This document shows positions 28,232 through 35,184 of a stretch of 64,000 nucleotides of DNA, one piece after another. Source of the stretch: Gemmatimonadetes bacterium SCN 70-22 (GTDB lineage Bacteria; Gemmatimonadota; Gemmatimonadetes; Gemmatimonadales; Gemmatimonadaceae); NCBI GenBank assembly GCA_001724275.1, contig MEDZ01000003.1, forward strand, positions 33,230 through 97,229. The letters are read 5' to 3'. Positions within the stretch are counted from its first letter, which is position 1. Each line of letters opens with the position of its first letter. A program made the position numbers and the translations under genes. The notes beneath the pieces were generated by a model that saw only the letters and a list, made by a program, of their open reading frames with translations, ran no database searches and was not told where the DNA came from.

Positions 28232-29688
28232 GCCGCCTCGTCCTCACCCCAGCGGCCGGAGTCGTCGCGGCCCTCCTCGGCATCGCCGTTGCCGCTCGCC
28301 CGGCCATCGGCCAGGACTTCGTGCGGGAGCGCCCGCCCACGCTGGGCGCCCCGGCCCCGCTCACCGTCCCGGCGGTCCACGCCAGCCGCCTCGCCAACGG
28401 CATCGGCGTCACGGTCGTCGAGCAGCGCGAGCTCCCGCTGGTGCAGGTCATCGCCTCGTTCGACGGCGGCTCGCGCCTCGACGGTGCCACCCCTGGCATC
28501 GCCGCCTTCACCGCCAACCTCCTCGACGAGGGTGCCGGCGCGCGCGACGCGGCCACCCTCCAGTCCGAGCTCGCCTACCTGGGGGCCTCGCTCCAGACCG
28601 GCGCCGACTGGGACCGTCTCTTCGTCTCGCTCAAGGTTCCGGTACGCTCGTTAGGTCCCGCGCTCGACCTGCTCGCCGACGTCATCCGCCGCCCCACCTT
28701 CAGCGCCGCCGAGGTGCGGCGCCAGCGCGACCTCCGGCTCGCCGCCCTCCTCCAGCAGCGCGACCAGCCCAACGCCCTCGCCGACCTCGCCTTCAACGCG
28801 ATCGTCTTCCCCGCCGGCCACCCCTACCACCACAGTGCCGGCGGCGACTCCGCCTCGGTCGCGGCCTTCGACAGCGCCGCCGCGCGCGCCTTCTACCGCC
28901 GCGCCATCGCGCCGGCCAATGCCCGCTTCGTCGTCGTGGGCGACATCGCCGAGGCCGAGCTGCGTGCGCAGCTGCAACCACGCTTCGGCGACTGGCGCGC
29001 GGAGGCGCCGGTGGCGACTGCGCCCCCCGTCACCGTTGCCCCCCTCCACCAGGCCAGGACCCGCGTCTTCCTCGTCGACAAGCCCGCCGCCGCGCAGTCG
29101 GTCATCCATATCGGCTGGCCCGGCGTCGACCGCCTCTCGCCCGACTACGCGCCGCTCATGGTCATGAACACCCTCCTCGGCGGCTCCTTCACGTCGCGGC
29201 TCAACATGAACCTGCGCGAGGACAAGGGCTACACCTACGGCGCCAGCTCGCGCTTCACCTTCCGCCGCGCCCCGGGACCCTTCGTCGCCTCGGCGGCCGT
29301 GCGGACCAACGTCACGGATTCCTCGCTGGTCGAGTTCTTCCGGGAGCTGCGCGGCGTCCGCGATCACCTCGTCCCCAACGACGAACTGCAGCGCGCCAAG
29401 GCCTACGTCGAGCTCGCACTCCCCGGCTCCCTCGAGAGCACGACGCAGGTGGCCAGCACCGTGTCCCAGCTCGCCCTCTTCGGCCTCCCCCTCTCGGCCC
29501 TCGCCGACTACGCCCGCAAGGTGCGCGCGGTCTCGGCCGCCGATGTCCAGCGCGTGGCCCGCCGCTACCTCACGCCTGATCAGGCCACCGTGGTCGTGGT
29601 CGGCGACATCACCAGGGTCCGTCCCTCGGTCGAGGCCCTGGCCCTCGGCGAGATCACGGTGCTGGACGTGAAGGACGTCGCGAGATAG
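28228..29688 (+). CDS. M16 family protein, subunit without the zinc motif
   Basis: A 486-residue partner of the preceding protease. It has a signal peptide (VVAALLGIAVAARPAIGQ). At the position of HxxEH it has FTANLLDEGAG, so it cannot bind zinc. The C-terminal half keeps the typical LGGSFTSRLNMNLREDKGYTY and adjacent RRAPGPF region that helps bind substrate. In M16B pairs such subunits form the closed chamber with the active one. The ATG at 28228 overlaps the previous stop codon (ATGA). The much longer frame starting at 27694 is a shadow of the first subunit. Confidence 0.93.
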   Translation: MSRLVLTPAAGVVAALLGIAVAARPAIGQDFVRERPPTLGAPAPLTVPAVHASRLANGIGVTVVEQRELPLVQVIASFDGGSRLDGATPGIAAFTANLLDEGAGARDAATLQSELAYLGASLQTGADWDRLFVSLKVPVRSLGPALDLLADVIRRPTFSAAEVRRQRDLRLAALLQQRDQPNALADLAFNAIVFPAGHPYHHSAGGDSASVAAFDSAAARAFYRRAIAPANARFVVVGDIAEAELRAQLQPRFGDWRAEAPVATAPPVTVAPLHQARTRVFLVDKPAAAQSVIHIGWPGVDRLSPDYAPLMVMNTLLGGSFTSRLNMNLREDKGYTYGASSRFTFRRAPGPFVASAAVRTNVTDSSLVEFFRELRGVRDHLVPNDELQRAKAYVELALPGSLESTTQVASTVSQLALFGLPLSALADYARKVRAVSAADVQRVARRYLTPDQATVVVVGDITRVRPSVEALALGEITVLDVKDVAR

Positions 29689-29748
29689 CCGCGGCCTTGC
29701 CCAGCGGGAACGCCGGGGCGCGACCGCGGCTGGGGCGTGCGCCCGGCG

Positions 29749-30150
29749 CTACGGCGCCGGCCGCGTCCCGTGGTCCGCGGTGATGATCGACTTCAGCCCG
29801 CCCCGCACGTTGAAGTCTCCCACCACCCGCATCCACCGCGGCGACGCCGCGACCACGAGATCGTCGAGGATCCGGTTCACCACCCGCTCGTAGAAGATCC
29901 CGTCGTTGCGGAAACTCCAGAGGTAGAGCTTCAGGCTCTTCAGCTCCAGGCAGACCTGGTCCGGGACGTAGCTGATGTTGATCGTCGCGAAGTCCGGCGC
30001 TCCGCCCTTGAGGAGCGCGAGTTCCGCCGCATCCGTCTCGATCCCACCGATCGGACAGAGCGACGTGAACTCGGGCGTCGTCATGAAGATCTCGTAGTTC
30101 CGTCCCGGATAGGGGTTCGGAAACGTCTCGAGCAATTCAGGCTGCGGCAT
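29749..30150 (-). CDS. queF: NADPH-dependent 7-cyano-7-deazaguanine reductase (QueF)
   Basis: Reduces the nitrile preQ0 to the amine preQ1 in queuosine synthesis. The start MPQPELLETFPNPYPGRNYE fits short (unimodular) QueF. The catalytic cysteine is in PEFTSLCPIGG near residue 37 and the proton-donor Asp in GAPDFATINISYVPD near residue 58. The substrate-binding Glu and NADPH part is LELKSLKLYLWSFRNDGIFY. Compared with the canonical SLCPxTGQPDFA there are about 14 extra residues (ETDAAELALLKGG) between Cys and Asp. The length of 133 residues is slightly short. The ATG at 30150 is preferred to upstream Arg-rich codons. The gene is convergent with the M16 pair. Confidence 0.94.
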   Translation of the reverse strand: MPQPELLETFPNPYPGRNYEIFMTTPEFTSLCPIGGIETDAAELALLKGGAPDFATINISYVPDQVCLELKSLKLYLWSFRNDGIFYERVVNRILDDLVVAASPRWMRVVGDFNVRGGLKSIITADHGTRPAP

Positions 30151-30451
30151 GAGGCGAAAGCTGGCACCCCGCCGATCTCCGGGGTAGGGCCGGGGTACTA
30201 CGACGAGTGCATGCCGACACGCCCTGGCGCACACGACGGACGTGACCGGATGTGCGTTCTCTCATCGGTGGTGTATCGACGAGCGTAGGCGTGCGATGTC
30301 GTGCCGCCGGCGTCCCCCCGGTTCGTGACCCCGCGCGAATTGCACCCGTCAAGAACTATGGACAGGTCCGGAACCCGACCGTACCTTGGTTTTCAGGTTG
30401 GCGCGCTTCGCGCCGGCCGCTGCCGACGCGAGAACGGCGCGACGGCACTCG
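30151..30451 (+). ncRNA. Candidate small RNA upstream of a plus-strand terminator
   Basis: The 377-base gap between queF and the rhomboid gene holds no gene I can support. On the plus strand at about 30340-30450 there are small hairpins such as GGCGCGCTTCGCGCC (30399-30413), leading into a strong intrinsic terminator at 30452-30484. No plus-strand protein gene precedes that terminator. It therefore probably ends a non-coding transcript that starts somewhere in this gap. The family is not recognised: the SRP RNA motif GGAAGCAGCC and the tmRNA and 6S features I know are absent. Confidence 0.3.
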
Positions 30452-30484
30452 CCCCCCGGTACAACCGGGGGGCTCTTCTTTTCC
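30452..30484 (+). terminator. Strong intrinsic terminator, plus strand
   Basis: CCCCCCGGT and ACCGGGGGG form a perfect 9-base stem with an ACA loop, followed by CTCTTCTTTTCC on the plus strand. On the minus strand no T-run follows, so it works in the plus direction, toward the convergent rhomboid gene. Confidence 0.75.
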
Positions 30485-30527
30485 ATGCCATGAAGGTCTC
30501 GTGCGCGCGCGCCGGTCTCGGTGCCCG

Positions 30528-31436
30528 CTACGCCCCGTCGCGCAACTCCCGCGACATCTCCTCGAGCAACCGCTTCTCGTCGCTCGTCAGGCTCTCCATC
30601 CCCTGCTGCGAGATCTTGTCCAGCACCAGGTCGATGTCGCTCATTCGCGTCCCTCCCTTCGGGCTCACCGGGGGGACCTGCGACGCAGGGCGCCGCGAAA
30701 CGACCGCGTTGCTGCGCGCGATGATCGCGTCGATCTCGTTCCCCTTCTCGCGGGCTCGCGGCATGGAGCGCGGAATGGCACGCGGCGTCTCGTCGGGCAG
30801 GTCGGGAAGCTGCGAGACGCGCTGCTTGAAGCGATCCAGCCCCGCACTCCCCGACGCGGTGCGGAGGTACAACCACCCCGCAGCCAGCCCCCCCAGGTGT
30901 GCGAGGTAGGCGACCCCGCCGTGGCTCTCGGCCATCCCGCCCATCAGGTTCACCACCACCATCAGCGCCACCATCCACTTCACCTTCAGCGGCAGGACGC
31001 CGAACAGGAACACCTCGTCGTCGGGCCACCGCGTCGCGTACGCCAGCGTCACCCCGAGCACGGCGGCCGACGCGCCGATCAGGAGCGACTCGCGCGCGAA
31101 CAGGAGGTGGAAGAACCACCCCCCCAGCCCGCACAGGAGGTAATAGCGCGTGAACTCCCCCGCGCTCCACGCATGCTCCACGCGCGGCCCGAAGAGGTAC
31201 AGCGTGTACATGTTCAGGGCCAGGTGCCAGAACCCCCCGTGCACGAACATGTACGTCACGATCGTCCACCACGAGCGCGACACCCCGTCGGCCTGGAAGC
31301 CGAGCGCCGGCAGCATGTTGTGCGCGCCAACGACCGTCAACTGCAGGAAGTAGATCGCGACGTTGATCGCGATCAACCACTGCACCGCCCTCGTTAGGCG
31401 GGGATACTCGATCTCGTCGGTGTACGGGACGTCCAT
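30528..31436 (-). CDS. Rhomboid family intramembrane serine protease
   Basis: A 302-residue membrane protein with six or seven hydrophobic segments. It has HGGFWHLALNMYTLYLFG near residue 66, the catalytic Ser in LLIGASAAVLGV near 125, and the catalytic His in AYLAHLGGLAAG near 180. The fold cuts substrates within the membrane. The Ser motif reads GASA instead of GxSG, a frequent bacterial variant. A soluble C-terminal tail (about 210-302) ends in an amphipathic region, DKISQQGMESLTSDEKRLLE, that recurs behind rhomboids in related genomes. The start MDVPYTDEIEYPRL at 31436 looks right. The neighbours do not suggest a substrate. Confidence 0.9.
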   Translation of the reverse strand: MDVPYTDEIEYPRLTRAVQWLIAINVAIYFLQLTVVGAHNMLPALGFQADGVSRSWWTIVTYMFVHGGFWHLALNMYTLYLFGPRVEHAWSAGEFTRYYLLCGLGGWFFHLLFARESLLIGASAAVLGVTLAYATRWPDDEVFLFGVLPLKVKWMVALMVVVNLMGGMAESHGGVAYLAHLGGLAAGWLYLRTASGSAGLDRFKQRVSQLPDLPDETPRAIPRSMPRAREKGNEIDAIIARSNAVVSRRPASQVPPVSPKGGTRMSDIDLVLDKISQQGMESLTSDEKRLLEEMSRELRDGA

Positions 31437-31540
31437 CGGCTCCGGCGCGGCGAACGGGTGACTCTCCTGCTATATCTATCGCGGAGCCCGGGCAACTGTT
31501 CCGCCCGCGTGCTCCCACCGGCGTCTCCGCCGGCCTTCCT

Positions 31541-32200
31541 TCAGCGAATCGTCGCCGGACCGCTCAGCCTGTACGCCACCCGAACGTCCGGGTGCAGCCC
31601 CATGGCGTGCTCGACCAGCACGCTCCAACGCCGGTCCATCATCCCCCGCTCGGTCGCCGGGCCAGGATGCATCACGATGCGCGCCGCAGGGCTCGCCGCG
31701 TGCGTCTTCTCGACGATCCGCAAATAATCGGCGTCACTCGCCTCGTCGGTCCCGGCAATGGCCACCGCATGTGCGCTCCCCACACGCGCCGCGGCCCGAA
31801 TGGTCTCCATGGCCCGCTCCAGCACGGCGTCCGTCAGCGACGCCTCGAGCGACACCTGCACCATCTGTACATACGGATGAAGCCCGGCAATCGCTTCAGG
31901 GCGCTGCCCATCGGTGTCCACCATCACCGGCGTCTTCAGCGCCATCACCTCCAGCGCCCCCTCCAGGAACGGTCCGTTCCCCAGGGCATCCCGCCCCGAG
32001 ATGCACACCGAGTGCACTGGCGACCGGCTCAGTCCCCGTGCCACCTCGCGTGCCAGCACCTCCGCGGTGTACATCGTCGCCGTCTCCGCCGGACCGGCAA
32101 AGCGGATGAACAGCTGGCGCCGCCCGGCCCATACCCCTTGGCGCTGGATCGCGATCGGTACCCCCGCGAGCGCGGCGGCCTGAACTCCCCTGGTCCCCAT
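31541..32200 (-). CDS. QueE/radical-SAM-like protein without the iron-sulfur cysteines
   Basis: A 219-residue protein whose order of segments follows 7-carboxy-7-deazaguanine synthase (QueE) and related small radical SAM enzymes. GVPIAIQRQGVWAGRRQLFI stands where QueE has its G-pocket and LRLxGCNLRCxWCD loop. VHSVCISGRDALGNGPFLE matches the VxITGGEPL strand, VMVDTDGQRPEAI the VETNGT strand, and VQMVQVSLE the substrate strand; LHPDVRVAYRLSG resembles the tail. The CxxxCxxC motif is absent and only one Cys occurs in the whole protein, so no [4Fe-4S] cluster and no radical chemistry are expected. It directly follows ddl (stop TAA touches ATG), and queF is two genes further on. Could be a structural pseudoenzyme or only a distant fold relative. 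Confidence 0.55.
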   Translation of the reverse strand: MGTRGVQAAALAGVPIAIQRQGVWAGRRQLFIRFAGPAETATMYTAEVLAREVARGLSRSPVHSVCISGRDALGNGPFLEGALEVMALKTPVMVDTDGQRPEAIAGLHPYVQMVQVSLEASLTDAVLERAMETIRAAARVGSAHAVAIAGTDEASDADYLRIVEKTHAASPAARIVMHPGPATERGMMDRRWSVLVEHAMGLHPDVRVAYRLSGPATIR

Positions 32201-33208
32201 TTACCTCGAATCCCTGGTCGAGTATGCCAACTGCACGATGCGGTCGCACAGCTCGGGAAACGACATCCCGGCCGCCGCCGCCGCCTGCGGAATTAGGCTC
32301 GTTTCCGTCATCCCCGGCAAGGTGTTCGCCTCCAGGCAGTAGAAATCGCCCGCGGGCGTCATCCGGAAGTCGATCCGCGCGCACCCCCGCAGCTTGAGCG
32401 CCGCGTAGGCGCGCTGCGCCAGGCGCTGCACCTCGGCCGTCTGCTCCGCCGTCAACTCCGCGGGAAAGATCTCCACCGCCATCCCGGGCGTGTACTTGCA
32501 CTCGTAGTCGTACAGCTCCTTCACCGGGATGATCTCCCCCACCGGCAGCGCGTCCCCCCCGAGAATGCCGACCGTCAACTCCCGCCCCGGAACGAACGCC
32601 TCGATCATCACTTCGTCGTCGTGCCGGAACGCTTCGGCAATCGCCTCCTGCAGCAGCTCCGGCGTTCGCACCAGCGTGAGCCCCACCGTCGACCCCTGCT
32701 TGCTCGGCTTGACGACCACCGGGAACCCCAGCTCGCGCCCCACCTCATCCGCCGTCGCCGGCGCCATCAGCCACCCAGCAGTCGGGACCCCGGCACGCTC
32801 GAACAGGTGCTTCGAGAGATCCTTGTCCATCGCCAGCGCGCTCGCCAGGTGCCCGCTCCCGGTATAGGGAATCCCGGTCAGGTCCAGCAGCGCCTGGATC
32901 GTCCCATCCTCCCCGGTCCCCCCATGAAGCGCCAGGACGATCACTTCGGAGTCGCCGAGATGGTCGAGCGTCTTCGGGAGCGCACGATTCATCCGCGCCA
33001 GCGCCTGCACGTCGGGCGGGACGGTCTTCACCACCCTCCCTCCTTCCAGCAGCGCCCGCTCGTCCCCCGCCGTCAGCACCCCCCGGGCCGTATCCACCGC
33101 GACCACGTCGTATCCGCGCGTGCGCAGCGCCTGCGCGACGCGCAGCCCGGACGCCAGCGACACGTCACGCTCGGACGAAGTCCCCCCCATGAGCACCGTG
33201 ATTCTCAT
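32201..33208 (-). CDS. ddl: D-alanine--D-alanine ligase
   Basis: ATP-grasp enzyme that makes D-Ala-D-Ala for peptidoglycan. The N-terminal MRITVLMGGTSSERDVSLASG is classic. LHGGTGEDGTIQALLD near residue 95, PYTGSGHLASALAMDKDLSK near 113, VVKPSKQGSTVGLTLV near 165, and the C-terminal EANTLPGMTETSLIPQ with metal ligands are all intact. The length of 335 is usual. The stop abuts the start of the QueE-like gene. Four copies of the heptamer CTCCCGT lie just upstream of the start. Confidence 0.97.
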   Translation of the reverse strand: MRITVLMGGTSSERDVSLASGLRVAQALRTRGYDVVAVDTARGVLTAGDERALLEGGRVVKTVPPDVQALARMNRALPKTLDHLGDSEVIVLALHGGTGEDGTIQALLDLTGIPYTGSGHLASALAMDKDLSKHLFERAGVPTAGWLMAPATADEVGRELGFPVVVKPSKQGSTVGLTLVRTPELLQEAIAEAFRHDDEVMIEAFVPGRELTVGILGGDALPVGEIIPVKELYDYECKYTPGMAVEIFPAELTAEQTAEVQRLAQRAYAALKLRGCARIDFRMTPAGDFYCLEANTLPGMTETSLIPQAAAAAGMSFPELCDRIVQLAYSTRDSR

Positions 33209-33216
33209 CGCCCCGA

Positions 33217-33244
33217 CTCCCGTCTCCCGTCTCCCGTCTCCCGT
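33217..33244 (+). repeat. Tandem heptamer array, four perfect copies of CTCCCGT
   Basis: Twenty-eight bases of exact CTCCCGT repeats in the 46-base gap between the end of the cystathionine beta-synthase gene and the start of ddl. The same four-copy array is present in the coding sequence of mutS at 35355-35382, in the same orientation. Confidence 0.9.
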
Positions 33245-33254
33245 CGCATGCCCC

Positions 33255-34676
33255 TCATCTCGCCATCAGGAACTGCAGCAGGTCTCCCCGGGTCACGATC
33301 GCTTGCACCTGGCCGTGAGACTGCACGAGGACGGCCGGATTGGCCTTCGAGAGGAGCTTGGCCACGTTGTCGGCCGGCGTGTTCACGTCGATGATCGGGA
33401 ACGGCGCGTCCATCACGTCACCCACGGAGGCATCGAGCAGTTTGGGGTTCTCCAGCGCCTTCGCGGTGAGCGTGTGCTCGGTGACCGACCCCACGCACAC
33501 GGCGCCGTCCATCACCGGGAGCTGCGACACATCGTGCAGCGTCATCAGCCGCAACGCCTGGCGCACCGGGGCCCCCGGCGCGGTGCTCACCATCACCGGC
33601 ACCCCGCCCGGCTTCACGTTGATCACCTGGGCGATCGTCGCCTTGTCCGCCTCCAGCAGTTGGTTCTCGCGCATCCACTCGTCGCTGTACAGCTTCGAGA
33701 GGTAGCGCTCGCCCGTGTCGCACAGGAACGTCACCACCAGGGCCTCGGGGTCGTTGATCCGGCGCGCCACGTTCAGCGCCACGTGCGCGATCAACCCGGC
33801 CGATCCCCCCACGAAGAGCCCCTCCTCGCGCGTGAGCCGGCGCGCCATCGCGAACGCGTCCTTGTCGCCCACCGTCTGGAACTCGTCGATGACCCCCATG
33901 TCGAGCGTCCCGGGAACCTTGTCCTGCCCGATCCCCTCCACCTTGTACGGCGCCCCGTCGACCTTGCTGGCCCCGTGGCTCCGCCAGTACTCGGCCAGGA
34001 TCGACCCCTGTGGGTCGCCGGCAATCACCTGGATCTTCGGGTTCTTCGACTTCAGGTAGCGCCCCACGCCCGTGAGCGTCCCCCCCGTCCCCGCGGCGGC
34101 CACGAAGTGCGTGATCCGCCCCTCCGTCTGCTCCCACAGCTCCGGCCCCGTCGTCGCCTCGTGCGCCGCCGGGTTCGCGTCGTTGTAGAACTGGTTGGCC
34201 AGTACCGCGTTAGGCGTCTCGGCGGCGATCCGCCGGGCCATCATCACGTAGTTGTCCGGGTGGTCCGCCGGCACCGCGGTCGGCGTGATGATCACCTCGG
34301 CTCCGAACGCCTTGAGGAGCCGCACCTTCTCCTGCGACATCTTGTCGGGCATCGTGAAGATGCAGCGGTACCCCTTGAGCGCCGCCGCGATGGCCAGGCC
34401 GATCCCCGTGTTCCCGCTCGTCCCCTCCACGATCACCCCGCCCGGCTTGAGCCGCCCGTCGCGCTCCGCCTCCTCGATGATCGGGAGGCCGATGCGATCC
34501 TTCACCGATCCGCCGGGATTGAAGAACTCCGCCTTCCCGTAGACCGGCGTGCGGATCCCCCGCGTGACGCGCGTCAGCCGGATGAGCGGCGTCCACCCGA
34601 CCGTCTCCAGCACCGACTCGAACGGCTGCCGGTTGCGGGGAACGCGGGAGGTGAGCTGGGCAAGGGTCTCGGTCAT
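33255..34676 (-). CDS. cbs: Cystathionine beta-synthase, PLP enzyme with C-terminal CBS pair
   Basis: A 473-residue beta-replacement enzyme that condenses serine (or O-acetylserine) with homocysteine or sulfide. The PLP lysine is in NPGGSVKDRIGL near residue 55, the phosphate loop is EGTSGNTGIGLA near 85, and AAAGTGGTLTGVGRYLK is near 190. The C-terminal CBS-domain pair (about 345-470) contains HDVSQLPVMDGAVCVGSVTE and IVTRGDLLQFL, which in homologues regulates activity. This architecture favours cystathionine beta-synthase over plain cysteine synthase. The ATG at 34676 fits the family; the long frame upstream is Gly-rich noise. Confidence 0.92.
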   Translation of the reverse strand: MTETLAQLTSRVPRNRQPFESVLETVGWTPLIRLTRVTRGIRTPVYGKAEFFNPGGSVKDRIGLPIIEEAERDGRLKPGGVIVEGTSGNTGIGLAIAAALKGYRCIFTMPDKMSQEKVRLLKAFGAEVIITPTAVPADHPDNYVMMARRIAAETPNAVLANQFYNDANPAAHEATTGPELWEQTEGRITHFVAAAGTGGTLTGVGRYLKSKNPKIQVIAGDPQGSILAEYWRSHGASKVDGAPYKVEGIGQDKVPGTLDMGVIDEFQTVGDKDAFAMARRLTREEGLFVGGSAGLIAHVALNVARRINDPEALVVTFLCDTGERYLSKLYSDEWMRENQLLEADKATIAQVINVKPGGVPVMVSTAPGAPVRQALRLMTLHDVSQLPVMDGAVCVGSVTEHTLTAKALENPKLLDASVGDVMDAPFPIIDVNTPADNVAKLLSKANPAVLVQSHGQVQAIVTRGDLLQFLMAR

Positions 34677-34708
34677 GTCGCTGGCGCTGAAAAGGTCGTG
34701 AGGGGTGC

Positions 34709-35170
34709 CTAACGCTTCGGAACGATGGCCGGCGCGTCGCCGGGCATGGGAGCCCCGCCCGGCACGCGGAACTTGACCGGGAAGAGGATCGCGAACGGGA
34801 TCGCCTTCCCATCCTTCATCGCCGGCCGGAAGACGAGCTCCCTCGCCCCGGCCAGGGCCGACGAGTCGAACGCCGCCAATGCCGCGTGCTCCTCGATGCG
34901 CGTCGATTCCGGGACGGGGCGCCCGAATTCGTCCAGGTACAGGCGCAGCGTCACGTTGTCCTGGATCCCCTGGAGATACGGGCCAGGCGGATACCGGAAC
35001 GGCAGCGAGTCGCCGGCGAACACGGGAAGCGAGTCCGGCGTGACCGCCCCCGCTCGCTCCCTCCCCGCTCCCCCCTGGCACCCCGCCACCACCGCGGCCG
35101 AAGACCCCAGCGCCACGACCCGCATCCACGCCATGCGGACGGACCCGTTCACGAAGGACATGCCGCGCAA
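34709..35170 (-). CDS. Lipoprotein with a TonB C-terminal-like domain
   Basis: A 153-residue protein. The lipobox VVAGC at about residue 31 follows a hydrophobic signal segment (MRVVALGSSAAVVAGC), so it is probably anchored in a membrane. The rest matches the TonB C-terminal fold: VTLRLYLDEFGRPVPESTRI near residue 75 and the helix and strand ARELVFRPAMKDGKAIPFAI near 115. Only this C-terminal domain is present; there is no Pro-rich periplasmic spacer and no ExbB/ExbD neighbours. Many such single-domain proteins exist with unknown partners. Starts at Met 1, 4, 13 and 16 are all possible. It lies 14 bases behind mutS. Confidence 0.8.
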   Translation of the reverse strand: MRGMSFVNGSVRMAWMRVVALGSSAAVVAGCQGGAGRERAGAVTPDSLPVFAGDSLPFRYPPGPYLQGIQDNVTLRLYLDEFGRPVPESTRIEEHAALAAFDSSALAGARELVFRPAMKDGKAIPFAILFPVKFRVPGGAPMPGDAPAIVPKR

Positions 35171-35184
35171 TCTACCCGCCCCCG

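Noticed and set aside
30340-30484. Signal recognition particle RNA
   Set aside because: A CAGGTCCGGAA stretch recalls its apical loop, but the GGAAGCAGCC part and the pairing are missing.
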